Assembly: GCF_003633615.1 (NCBI RefSeq)
Contig: NZ_RBKU01000001.1
Location: 2,418,001-2,482,000 of the forward strand
Length of the DNA stretch: 64,000 bases
DNA from: Mucilaginibacter gracilis
GTDB taxonomy: Bacteria; Bacteroidota; Bacteroidia; Sphingobacteriales; Sphingobacteriaceae
Reading direction: 5' to 3'
This document shows positions 46,416-54,300 of the stretch, piece by piece. Position 1 is the first letter of the stretch. Every line of letters starts with the position of its first letter. The notes beneath the pieces were generated by a model that made no database searches, was not told the origin of the DNA, and saw only the letters and a list, made by a program, of their open reading frames with translations. Both the position numbers and the translations under genes were made by a program.

Positions 46416-46895
46416 ATGGCTGTGGTTCTTACGCTTGTTCTTTCGCTCCTTGCCTTGCTGACTACCTATTATCAAGCGTATTTGCAACGCGTCCATAACC
46501 AAAAATCGGTCAAGCCATTGGCACAGATTGATTTTGAGGATCGTGACGGAACGCTATTTGTTCATGTGCAGAATAACGGGGTCGGTCCATTCACTGTAGA
46601 TAAATTGATATTCACCAGAAACGGGAAAACATACGATCGAATAGAAGACAGCTTGGAAATTGACCCCAAAAGGTATTATCACGTAGAAGTTAACGATACA
46701 AATAAGAAAGTGATTATTCCGGGCGGGTTTCTGGTGGTATTCTCGGAAACGCTTAATCCAAATGACAATCAAGAAACGATTGATTTGTTTCGTCAAGAAT
46801 TGTCAAAATTGCACTTGAAAGTTGAAGGGCACGATATCTACGATAACAGCATATCAATCGAAAAAAGCCTTAAGTGGTTTGGGCGGCATTTATAA
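46416..46895 (+). CDS. Membrane-anchored hypothetical protein
   Basis: The ATG at 46416 gives 159 residues (a GTG nine bases upstream is possible). One N-terminal membrane helix (about 2-22, AVVLTLVLSLLALLTTYYQA) is followed by a linker and a beta-rich domain (about 35-130, FVHVQNNGVGPFTVDKLIF, VIIPGGFLVVFSETL). The NNGxGPF segment resembles small beta-sandwich domains found in membrane proteins near mobile elements. I do not recognise a named family. It is divergent from the resolvase and followed by a terminator. Confidence 0.75.
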   Translation: MAVVLTLVLSLLALLTTYYQAYLQRVHNQKSVKPLAQIDFEDRDGTLFVHVQNNGVGPFTVDKLIFTRNGKTYDRIEDSLEIDPKRYYHVEVNDTNKKVIIPGGFLVVFSETLNPNDNQETIDLFRQELSKLHLKVEGHDIYDNSISIEKSLKWFGRHL

Positions 46896-47012
46896 CAGGC
46901 GAAATGAATAATTCTAAAACACACCGATTTGGAAATTTTGGTTTTAATTTATTTTTTAACTTTCCAGCTTCTATTACCGGTGGCATCCGCCACTATTGTG
47001 ATAAGGTTAAAA

Positions 47013-47045
47013 CCCCGAAACAGCGAGTGTGCCGGGGCTTTATTT
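47013..47045 (+). terminator. Intrinsic terminator after the membrane-anchored protein
   Basis: CCCCG (47013-47017) pairs with CGGGG (47033-47037) with flanking A-rich and TTTATTTTT sides. It is about 120 bases after the stop codon. Confidence 0.6.
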
Positions 47046-47060
47046 TTATGCGTGAGGGAT

Positions 47061-47130
47061 TGCAGTGAAAAGCCCACAGCCCGGAGGGCGCGGACTTGCA
47101 ACACAAAACCCGGCCCATCGGGTCACGCCC
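47061..47130. other. GC-rich double hairpin, possible transfer-origin region
   Basis: GCCC-GGA-GGGC (47079-47089) and ACCCG-N6-CGGGT (47108-47123) form two close hairpins in otherwise AT-rich DNA, just past the end of the mobilization gene block. Similar sequences flank mobilization regions in other Bacteroidota elements from memory; nicking-site function is not shown. Confidence 0.35.
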
Positions 47131-47141
47131 AAAATTCAGAT

Positions 47142-47747
47142 TTAGATTTCCGGTTGTTTTCCCGGTTGTATTTGTGTCTGTTGTTCCCTTGTTTTTTTGA
47201 CCTGTTCAAGGAATGCGGCACGTTGTTGTTCCTTGCTTTGTTGCTTTGTGCCGGATGGCTGTTCCATGTCTTTAAATTCCACCTTTGGGGCTTCTTGCTT
47301 ATAAGGGTTTTGCGCTTTTAAGGTTTCGATGTTTTTCTTTTCATGGCTTCGTAAAGCTTCCTGGTTTTGTTCGCGTTCCGTCTGGCGTTTCCTTACGTTA
47401 TCAATCATGCCCTGAAACTTCTCGCCCTGTTTGGTAAATTGCTTATCACTGGGCTTGTTCGGATCGGGGCCTTTATACCCATGTTGTTTAGCTGTTTGAT
47501 AAGCACTTTGCTTATATCTGGTATCAATGCCTTTCAGCCCGTCCTCATAATTTAATTGGCGGTTTTGTCCGGTGCGGCGATTGTGGTCATTTAAATGAGC
47601 CGCTTGCTCGGCATACTTACCCGGATAATCTTCCCGCTCCTTAAAGTAATCGCGGGAGAGTTTCACAAAATCGGGATAGCCCTCATACTCCATTTTGTTC
47701 AGGTAATCCTTAACAAAAAGCGGGATTTTTTCCTCTTTATCATTCAT
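47142..47747 (-). CDS. Mobilization-region protein of unknown function (charged, helical)
   Basis: 201 residues, very rich in Gln, Lys and Glu, with no membrane segment. The N-terminus (KEEKIPLFVKDYLNKMEYEG) may be folded; the rest is predicted helical or disordered. The C-terminus has QQRAAFLEQVKKTREQQ, a motif also present in the relaxase and the 137-residue neighbour. Last gene of the minus-strand mob block, separated from it by a + strand gene. Function unknown. Confidence 0.75.
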   Translation of the reverse strand: MNDKEEKIPLFVKDYLNKMEYEGYPDFVKLSRDYFKEREDYPGKYAEQAAHLNDHNRRTGQNRQLNYEDGLKGIDTRYKQSAYQTAKQHGYKGPDPNKPSDKQFTKQGEKFQGMIDNVRKRQTEREQNQEALRSHEKKNIETLKAQNPYKQEAPKVEFKDMEQPSGTKQQSKEQQRAAFLEQVKKTREQQTQIQPGKQPEI

Positions 47748-47810
47748 AATAATTGAGTTTAGGATTTCTTTGTGATATTATTTATCAATAAATATCGGGA
47801 GAATATTTTA

Positions 47811-48236
47811 ATGTATAAATACGAACTTTCTTTCTGGGACACGTTCCGCGATAAAAACGGTGTACTGGAATGTTCCAAATGGTTTTATGGCGATCAATAT
47901 TCCGACCGGTTTTTATTCCACGATCCCAAAAGCCTGCCGCGTTTTGGTCATCTTGCCCGTAAAGCCCTCATGCATTATTTAGGCGACCATTATAACCCGC
48001 ACAAAAACGCCATTACCAATGAGCCGTTTATCCGCCTGCTTATTCAAGGTTTTATTGAATACCTGATAACCCATAAAACAATCGGCCATGATTGGGATTA
48101 TATCGATAACTTTTTAAAAAAAGTGATCGGTGACCTGTACGACGTTCCCCTTGCATACGATCAGAATCGTATCGATCAGGGCATCTTGCCGCCGTACAGG
48201 GGCATCCTGCATGATGTCGGGCCGCAACAACCTTAA
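47811..48236 (+). CDS. Hypothetical protein within the mobilization block
   Basis: The ATG at 47811 (MYKYELSFWDTFRD) is preferred to a GTG 39 bases upstream. 141 residues, soluble, aromatic-rich, with no motif I recognise. It is the only + strand gene inside the mob block and its stop overlaps the end of the converging 137-residue gene by four bases. Its acidic-aromatic composition would fit a small anti-defence or accessory protein, but that is a guess. Confidence 0.65.
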   Translation: MYKYELSFWDTFRDKNGVLECSKWFYGDQYSDRFLFHDPKSLPRFGHLARKALMHYLGDHYNPHKNAITNEPFIRLLIQGFIEYLITHKTIGHDWDYIDNFLKKVIGDLYDVPLAYDQNRIDQGILPPYRGILHDVGPQQP

Positions 48237-48646
48237 CGCTCATATTCCATCCTGCGGCTTGGCTGTGGCTGGCGTTGTGCCTGCATCTTTTGCAAAAACT
48301 CCTGCCTTTTTTGCGATTGTTCCGGCGATGGCTGTGTTTTGGTGGTGCCAGCTAATTGAATAGGTTCTGGTTCATTAGCACCAAAACGCTTTTGCTGTTC
48401 TTCGCCATTTTCGCCCCATTTGGCTTTATGGGCCGCGTAATCCTCTTTCAGGATTTCTTTCACGCCGTCCGGCATCTGTTTATAGCTGCCAAACGTATTG
48501 ACCATTTTAGCATAGCGGCGGTTTAAATCCTGTTTGGCTTCCTGCGCATCTGCATGAAAACCCAGCCATGCATTTTGATACATGCCGTTCATTTCTGTTT
48601 CAGTTGGTTGTGATGCGTTTGTGGTTTCATTGGTTTCCTCTTTCAT
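48233..48646 (-). CDS. Mobilization-region protein of unknown function
   Basis: 137 residues, charged, no membrane segment. The middle (NAWLGFHADAQEAKQDLNRR, about 26-45) looks like a helical domain; the C-terminal part is Gln/Pro-rich and holds QKRQEFLQKMQAQRQ. Thirty bases downstream of the relaxase gene, so probably the same operon. May be a relaxosome accessory factor. Confidence 0.7.
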   Translation of the reverse strand: MKEETNETTNASQPTETEMNGMYQNAWLGFHADAQEAKQDLNRRYAKMVNTFGSYKQMPDGVKEILKEDYAAHKAKWGENGEEQQKRFGANEPEPIQLAGTTKTQPSPEQSQKRQEFLQKMQAQRQPQPSRRMEYER

Positions 48647-48675
48647 GATTGAAAAAATTTAAAGGTGAATAATAA

Positions 48676-49776
48676 TTATGTTGGTTTGTAAAATTGTGCA
48701 GCTTCAATAAAGCCAAGCGTTTTATCCGGCGGCTTTTGTTGCAGGCTTGTTGTGATTTCATAGCCACAGGAAACAAACTTTTGTTTCTGTACCGCGCGTT
48801 GATCGGCAGCATTTCCCTTGAATGAGAAACACACCCGCAATGCAATCAAGACGGACCATGTTATCTCACGCGTCAGGGAACGGTTGCGTTCTCTGACATC
48901 CTTCACGTTCTGCAAAAACTTCTGCCGCGCGTCATCCTGTGCGGTGGTTTCAAGGGCAGGTGTTTTTGCAGAACCGGACGGGATATTTTCAACGGGCTTT
49001 TGTTCCTGTAAATGGCTGCGTTGCTGCTTGATCGCTTGCATTTCCCGGATCGCTTCTTTTTCCGGGATCAGTTCCGTTTCACCAAAACGCACCCTTACTT
49101 CTTTGGTGTTGATCCCATCCAGTTTTTTCACCAGATCGAATGAAACACCATCCGCATCAATCACGCGAAACGGCCTGTCTGTGCCTTTGGCGATTTTATA
49201 GTTATTCGCTTCCGCTTCTCTTAAAAACTCGTCTGCCGTATTTGTGCGCTTCCATATCTCCGTTAAAGTTTGTTTATGGCGGTCGCGGTTTTTGTTCTTC
49301 TGCGGGGTCGGCCTATGGTTTAATTTCTTTTCCATTTCCGCCCGCGCCCGGTCATGGGCTTTATAATTATGCTCGTATGTTGCCATTGTGCCGCGCTCAT
49401 GGTTATATCGCTCAAAAACGATATGGGCATGAACACGTGCGCCGGGTTTTTCATGCAGCACCACAACCCGGCGTTGATCTTCATAGCCTAATTGCTTGGT
49501 AAGAATATCAATCGACTGTTGCCATTCTTCCATCGTCATGGCCCGGTCGGTCGTATCATCCGGGTTAGGGTTGATATAAGCATGGTAAACACTCTTATCG
49601 CTGCGAGTCAGTTCGCTATTTAATTGCATGCTGTAAAGCATATCTTTTAAATGAGATGCATCCGCATCATTGCGCCCATCTACATCAAAAATTGAGATGC
49701 GTTCGTTCTCGCCCATTGTCAATAAATAGCTGGCAAGCTGTGAAGCGTTACCGCGTGGTTTTCCTGCGATTAGCAT
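48676..49776 (-). CDS. Relaxase/mobilization nuclease (MobA type)
   Basis: 366 residues. The relaxase domain spans about 1-150 with ASYLLT (candidate catalytic Tyr), DQRRVVVLHEKPGARVHAHI (the HxH metal site) and VFERYNHERGTMATYEHN. A linker and a charged helical region follow, containing DARQKFLQNVKDVRER. The last 60 residues are of different composition (hydrophobic ITWSVLIALRVCF), possibly a frameshifted or exchanged tail. It nicks the transfer origin and pilots single-stranded DNA using a helper conjugation system. The start overlaps mobC by 29 bases. Confidence 0.93.
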   Translation of the reverse strand: MLIAGKPRGNASQLASYLLTMGENERISIFDVDGRNDADASHLKDMLYSMQLNSELTRSDKSVYHAYINPNPDDTTDRAMTMEEWQQSIDILTKQLGYEDQRRVVVLHEKPGARVHAHIVFERYNHERGTMATYEHNYKAHDRARAEMEKKLNHRPTPQKNKNRDRHKQTLTEIWKRTNTADEFLREAEANNYKIAKGTDRPFRVIDADGVSFDLVKKLDGINTKEVRVRFGETELIPEKEAIREMQAIKQQRSHLQEQKPVENIPSGSAKTPALETTAQDDARQKFLQNVKDVRERNRSLTREITWSVLIALRVCFSFKGNAADQRAVQKQKFVSCGYEITTSLQQKPPDKTLGFIEAAQFYKPT

Positions 49777-50137
49777 GTTTGATAATTTCCATGAGTTCCC
49801 GGCTTAGTCGGGTAATTTCTGTTATACAATGCCGGATCATTCCCGGTTCAATTTGAGGGTCATTGCCTATATTGACCCATATATTCATTGCTTTTGCGTA
49901 TTGATTAAGGTTACTACCTTGCTTGCTTAACTCGGCAAGCAATCTTAAATAATCCCTTCGGTCTAATAATTCATCTTGGCCCTCAAGTCGCTTGCGCATG
50001 TAATCACTGACCGACAAGCCATTATTTTTCGCCTGTTGCTGATAAGTCAATTTTTCATCGGCGTTTACGCGAAACCTAAAAAAAAGGTCGCGTTTTTCGC
50101 CGCCATTTTTGCGCGTGCGTTTCATGTTCTTTTTCAT
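49748..50137 (-). CDS. MobC-family mobilization accessory protein
   Basis: 129 residues. A basic N-terminal strand and RHH-like part (KRDLFFRFRVNADEKLTYQQ, NNGLSVSDYMRKRLEGQ) are followed by the MobC helical motif LAELSKQGSNLNQYAKAMN. It helps the relaxase bind and melt the transfer origin. It overlaps the relaxase gene and starts three bases after the primase fragment. Confidence 0.92.
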   Translation of the reverse strand: MKKNMKRTRKNGGEKRDLFFRFRVNADEKLTYQQQAKNNGLSVSDYMRKRLEGQDELLDRRDYLRLLAELSKQGSNLNQYAKAMNIWVNIGNDPQIEPGMIRHCITEITRLSRELMEIIKHANRRKTTR

Positions 50138-50140
50138 TTT

Positions 50141-50851
50141 TTAAAGAGGGCCATAGTTTTTAATGTAGGGCACCGCTAAATTCAGGCAGGACAGCGAATT
50201 TAAAACGATCATATCATCCGTATGATTGCGGGTTTTCATGATCGTCAGGAACGTCAGGTAATCAAACATGCCCTCGAACAGGTGTATTTTATCGGGTTTG
50301 GGAATGGTTCCCCGGATAAAGGTAATATCCTTTGTTCCGATATTGCCTTTGAAATTAGGGTTCCGTAATTCATAGCCATTTTCTTCGTTTTTAACGCCCA
50401 AAGCATAAAAGCTCTTTTGTGTTTTTTTATTGTACACATGGACTTCTTTCAGACATTTCGGCGTGTAGTTTAAGGATATGCCCCGCTTTTGCAGATAGGC
50501 GATCAATGATGGTTCCTGAATGGCATGGGCCTTGGTTAAAACCAATGATCGCTCGCTCTCTGCATTTCTGGGCACTACATCAGGAATAATCAGCAAAGGC
50601 TTGGAATTTGCCGTCATGTTGTTTATACAGCGCAAGGCATCCGAAGCCGTGTTGTTTTCCTGCGTGCATTTTAAGTAATGGCAAACAAAATCGACGCTAT
50701 TGCCCCCGGTGCCGTCCCCGAAGTCGTGCCAGAGATTACCGGTCACATGAAAACTTGCAGTATTTTCCTCCCGCAGGGGTGACAGATACCAGCTTTCTTT
50801 TTCGTTTTGCTTCACTGGAAAAGCATTGATCTTTTCCAAAATTAAAGACAT
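50141..50851 (-). CDS. CHC2-type DNA primase-like protein, truncated before the Toprim metal site
   Basis: 236 residues. The N-terminal zinc-finger-like primase region has WYLSPLREENTASFHVT and WHDFGDGTGGNSVDFVCHYL. The C-terminal Toprim domain begins with IHLFEGMFDYLTFL (catalytic Glu) and NSLSCLNLA, but the frame ends at PYIKNYGPL. The DxD-containing strand and last helices, normally another 60-80 residues, are absent, and mobC starts three bases later. A deletion has probably removed the end, so priming activity is likely lost. Confidence 0.85.
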   Translation of the reverse strand: MSLILEKINAFPVKQNEKESWYLSPLREENTASFHVTGNLWHDFGDGTGGNSVDFVCHYLKCTQENNTASDALRCINNMTANSKPLLIIPDVVPRNAESERSLVLTKAHAIQEPSLIAYLQKRGISLNYTPKCLKEVHVYNKKTQKSFYALGVKNEENGYELRNPNFKGNIGTKDITFIRGTIPKPDKIHLFEGMFDYLTFLTIMKTRNHTDDMIVLNSLSCLNLAVPYIKNYGPL

Positions 50852-50900
50852 GGGTAGGTACGTGTAGATCGAATTTTATTACATCGTCGGTTTTTTCACA

Positions 50901-50945
50901 CCGAATCACTATCGAACCTGTTATGAAACAGATTCGATAGTTCGG
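50901..50945. terminator. Long hairpin between the P4-type integrase and the primase
   Basis: CTATCGAA (50909-50916) pairs with TTCGATAG (50933-50940), extended inward by CTGTT/AACAG and outward by CCGAA/TTCGG. One mismatch in the main stem. No T-run in minus orientation, so it may be a regulatory dyad rather than a terminator. Confidence 0.5.
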
Positions 50946-50962
50946 ATTTTTAGATCGTTGAT

Positions 50963-52258
50963 TTACGCCGGTTGTAATAGAAACAGATTGGTTGCTGTTT
51001 CAACGGATGCCCGTACAGGGTCAAGATTTAACCGTGCATAGATTTCGGTTGCCTGTGGTGATTTATGCCCCAGGCTCTTGCCGATGATCGAGAGGCTCGC
51101 TCCGCTGATAGCCTGGTAACTGCCAAAGGTTCGGCGGATATCATGCAAGCGAATATCGGTGACACCCTGGGGAAGCTGAAAGTTTTCCGATTCCGCCTGT
51201 TTGATGATTTGCTTGAATGGCATGCCACCATCATACGCACCAGACATTCGTTTTCCGAGGCTATCTAACCAGCAAGCATTTTTTTCATTCTGCTGCCATA
51301 ACAACAAGGTCGCCCGTTCTGTAATTTTCTGCCAGTCAGTTTTGACGCTGGCGGTATGTTTTTCACAATCTCCTTTTTTCGGAAACACCCATTGGCTTTG
51401 TGCTACCTCAAAACGGCGTTGCAGAATTTCCATGGCGCGGGGCATCAGTGGCACCGTTACCGGGTCGCCATTCTTGGTATCCGGGATGCGCCACTCGCAA
51501 TATTCCCAATTGATCTGCTCATAGCGCATCATCAAAGTATTGGTTCTGCGTGCGCCGGTGAGAAACAACATCCATAAATAATCCCGTACCGTCTCGCTTT
51601 CGTAATCATTGATCGCTTGCAAAATAAACGGCAACTCGGCAGGTAATATGAACCGGTCACGGGACTTTTCCTTATACTTTTTGATGCCGGTTGTGGGATT
51701 ATTACCCTCCCAACCCCATTCGGTGGCCTTATTGTAAATCGCCCGGATGCGCTGCAGCATTTTATTGGCCTGGTATAACCCGTGGTCACGATAAATGGTT
51801 TCGTGCAGCCGTTTGATTTCAGGGCGTTTGATGTCCGAAATCTTCCGCTTGAACCAGTGCGGTACAAAGCGGGTAATATCCTGCTGATCGGCCAGCCAGG
51901 ATTTTTTATGAACCTTGCTGTAACGGTGCAAATATTGGTCGAATAGCTGCCCGAAATTCATTTCATTACGAATTTTGCGCCTTTCGTTTTGCGGGTTGAT
52001 GCCCATGGCAATCTGGCCAAGTTTGATTTTAGCGAGTTTTCGGGCGTTTTCGATGGTCAGATCGGGGTATTTACCCAAAAAGATCTTCTCGGTTCTACCG
52101 GCAATCTTTTTGATCACATAGAATGATTTTGCGCCGCTGGGCTGGATGGCAAAGAACAGCCCTCTGACCTGGGTGTCCTTGTAATAGCTTCTGTTGCCTT
52201 TGGCTGGTATTGGCAGTTTATCTAATTCAGAGATCGTAAAGTTAAAAGTTTTAGTCAT
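50963..52258 (-). CDS. P4-type integrase (DUF4102 arm-binding domain)
   Basis: 431 residues. The N-terminal DUF4102 domain (about 8-95, LPIPAKGNRSYYKDTQVRGL, GKYPDLTIENARKLA), a core-binding domain (about 105-200) and a catalytic domain follow. Catalytic residues: Arg in LTGARRTNTLM, HDIRRTFGSY (HxxR), LGHKSPQATEIYARL (His and Tyr). Different subfamily from the integrase at 40581. Its start side faces right, so its attachment site should lie near 52.26-52.40 kb; I saw no tRNA there. Confidence 0.95.
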   Translation of the reverse strand: MTKTFNFTISELDKLPIPAKGNRSYYKDTQVRGLFFAIQPSGAKSFYVIKKIAGRTEKIFLGKYPDLTIENARKLAKIKLGQIAMGINPQNERRKIRNEMNFGQLFDQYLHRYSKVHKKSWLADQQDITRFVPHWFKRKISDIKRPEIKRLHETIYRDHGLYQANKMLQRIRAIYNKATEWGWEGNNPTTGIKKYKEKSRDRFILPAELPFILQAINDYESETVRDYLWMLFLTGARRTNTLMMRYEQINWEYCEWRIPDTKNGDPVTVPLMPRAMEILQRRFEVAQSQWVFPKKGDCEKHTASVKTDWQKITERATLLLWQQNEKNACWLDSLGKRMSGAYDGGMPFKQIIKQAESENFQLPQGVTDIRLHDIRRTFGSYQAISGASLSIIGKSLGHKSPQATEIYARLNLDPVRASVETATNLFLLQPA

Positions 52259-52399
52259 CGGTAGCCTTTCCTGTGGGTTAGGTCGGTGCAGCCACGGTTC
52301 TCCCCTGGTGAGTAAAAACGGGCCGGTGGGAATAATACCAGTTAAGGCCGGTTTCGATGACTAAATCGTTGATCGTACTTAACAATTAATGCTTGCTAT

Positions 52400-52966
52400 A
52401 TGGTAAATAAAATGAAAAAATCAAAAAGAGATTTCGTGGCCGAAGGCCTTGATTATTTTAACCATACTTGGTTCCAGAATGAACTGGTCAAAACGGCTTT
52501 AAGTGATACACAATTCACCCACCGGTGGATGACCAGCCTGCGCCCCGCACTGGAGATCCTCTTAAAGGTTAACATTACGGACAAAGAAAAGCTGCTGACA
52601 CCGGAAGAACAGATGGCATTTGATCAACTGGCAGTTAAGTTCGAGGGCCTGCTCCGCGATCTCTGCGGGATGGCGGGTTTAACGACGATTAAAGTAAGAG
52701 AAGATCAAACCGTTAATAAAGATGTTAACGAGCTTTTGCAAAGCCCCGAATTACAAACCAAATTTAAAAAAGACGACCTTGACTTTTGGCTTTATACGTT
52801 CACTGCATGCGGCTATAATATCCGGAATAATGTGGCACATGCTTTTTATTATGACCATAATTATACTGTTGCCTTATCCAACATCCTGTTAGTGGCCTAC
52901 GTCCGTCTCGCCAAGTACAACGATATCGTCCGGAAGGCCATGAAGATCAGTGAAATACAAAAGTAA
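52400..52966 (+). CDS. HEPN-domain protein with Rx4H motif (candidate toxin RNase)
   Basis: 188 residues, all helical, cytoplasmic. Near the C-terminus CGYNIRNNVAHAF holds Arg142-x4-His147, the HEPN RNase signature, in the context usual for the C-terminal part of DUF4209-like proteins. The N-terminal half (about 1-120) is helical with no match I recognise. HEPN proteins cut RNA in abortive infection and toxin-antitoxin systems. It starts about 140 bases right of the second integrase, in a typical defence cargo position, and a possible nuclease gene follows on the same strand. Confidence 0.75.
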   Translation: MVNKMKKSKRDFVAEGLDYFNHTWFQNELVKTALSDTQFTHRWMTSLRPALEILLKVNITDKEKLLTPEEQMAFDQLAVKFEGLLRDLCGMAGLTTIKVREDQTVNKDVNELLQSPELQTKFKKDDLDFWLYTFTACGYNIRNNVAHAFYYDHNYTVALSNILLVAYVRLAKYNDIVRKAMKISEIQK

Positions 52967-53136
52967 AGCACAAAACTTAGGGACAACCGGATGGCTTCTC
53001 AGTCGCGATCCTTAAAATGCCCAGAACGCATTAAAATAGTTTTGACTATCCGGAAAGCATGTTTAGATTTGATATTATTCCATTATAACCGATTATATTA
53101 TCCTAATTAAATATTGCTTCCTAAACCAAACTTGTC

Positions 53137-54231
53137 ATGGCTAAAAGAGACCCGGAAAAAACAGCGAGAAATAAAATCATAGATGAATTGACAGCCAAGC
53201 TTCAGGGGATGGAAGCAGAAGTGCTGAAGAAAACCCGTATCGATTCTGTCCATTCCCTGCATGGTAAAATCGGCGGAAAATTTGCGGACTATATCGACAT
53301 CAAAAATGAGGTGATCACTTCAGCAGACCATTTTATTAGTTCCTGGTTGCAGGGATATGAAAAACGGGTATTGGAAATGAGGGATTATCCCGACAGTCCC
53401 GAATGCGAAACCTTCAAGCTCTTACAAAAGTATAAAGTTTTCAAAGAATACCTGCTTGTTTTTTTAGAGCGGACCTACCTCAGAAATTATGAGGCTTTAT
53501 CAAAACTACGCCCGGCAATTGAGGACAGCGAAATCTGGATCGGACAGGAAAATGCATCTTATGGATTATTGATCACCCCTCGGTTTCCAAACGATAAATG
53601 GGAAAATGACAAGAGCGAGATCAGACATTTCGACAAAAAATACTGGACTATAGGGCATGTTTTGAAGACGGGACTAGTAGTACCCGACGAATTCGAGATC
53701 ATGACATTTCCTACAGTGGATGATTACCTCAAATTCTTTAAAAACGTTATTGTGCGGAATTCCGGTTCCGCTTACGAAAAGCCTATTGCACAGCATTATA
53801 TCGATTATGTAAAAGGGCATGAAAACCCGGAAAGCGTGCCATTGCTTATTCCTGAATTTCGGTATGATGGGTTATTGAAAAAGCATAAGTACAGACTCGA
53901 TTTCACCATTATTCAATCAGATACCCTAAATAAAGTTGGTTTTGAACTTTCCCCCTGGTCAAGTCACGGGCATCTGGCCAAAACAGCCAGCTTGACCAAT
54001 AAGGAGATCAATGAAATGGCCAAAGATAACTTTGAAAAAGAAATGCGCAAACACCGCGATTTTTTTAAAAAGCATGGTGTATTCGTGATGATCTATACCG
54101 ATACCGAACTCGCCGATACTAAAGCTATTTTTGAGGACATGAAGAAATATTTAGAGCCAAAAACGGCAGGCAAGCAGTTGAAATTTCATATCATGGAAGA
54201 CTTCTTTAAAAAGGACCTGCTGAAAAAATAA
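53137..54231 (+). CDS. Hypothetical protein, possible PD-(D/E)xK-like nuclease
   Basis: 364 residues, soluble. An N-terminal helical half (about 1-130) precedes a mixed alpha/beta half. Around residues 245-285, LIPEFRYDGLLKKHKYRLDF and then VGFELSPWSSH show the Glu-x(n)-Asp-x(n)-Glu order of restriction-like nucleases, and the context GSAYEKPIAQHYIDYV recalls the opening helix of Vsr/DUF559-type domains. The final Lys of the ExK motif is Ser here, so the assignment is tentative and the protein may be inactive or of a different fold. 170 bases after the HEPN gene, same strand; the two may be a pair. Confidence 0.6.
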   Translation: MAKRDPEKTARNKIIDELTAKLQGMEAEVLKKTRIDSVHSLHGKIGGKFADYIDIKNEVITSADHFISSWLQGYEKRVLEMRDYPDSPECETFKLLQKYKVFKEYLLVFLERTYLRNYEALSKLRPAIEDSEIWIGQENASYGLLITPRFPNDKWENDKSEIRHFDKKYWTIGHVLKTGLVVPDEFEIMTFPTVDDYLKFFKNVIVRNSGSAYEKPIAQHYIDYVKGHENPESVPLLIPEFRYDGLLKKHKYRLDFTIIQSDTLNKVGFELSPWSSHGHLAKTASLTNKEINEMAKDNFEKEMRKHRDFFKKHGVFVMIYTDTELADTKAIFEDMKKYLEPKTAGKQLKFHIMEDFFKKDLLKK

Positions 54232-54300
54232 ATAGCACGGATGCGTATAAACTATACCGTATGCGCAGCATTAGCTACCCGTTTGTTGAATAAACAACGA

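Larger units (their letters stand above)
40358..52399. mobile_element. Integrated mobilizable element(s), left end at the tRNA fragment
   Basis: The left boundary is supported by the tRNA 3' fragment and the adjacent rightward tyrosine recombinase. Content includes toxin-antitoxin, IS110, radical-SAM cassette, resolvase, relaxase, MobC and primase genes. A second integrase of a different type (50963-52258) suggests two elements in tandem or nested: one of Int1 with cargo, one of Int2 with mob genes. The right limit is uncertain; the defence-like genes to 58.9 kb may be inside it. I did not find an attachment repeat for Int2. Confidence 0.6.

Noticed and set aside
52259..52399. Possible tRNA or tmRNA fragment at the P4-type integrase
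   Set aside because: I looked for T-arm and acceptor sequences and for the 44-bp core of the left end; none could be recognised.
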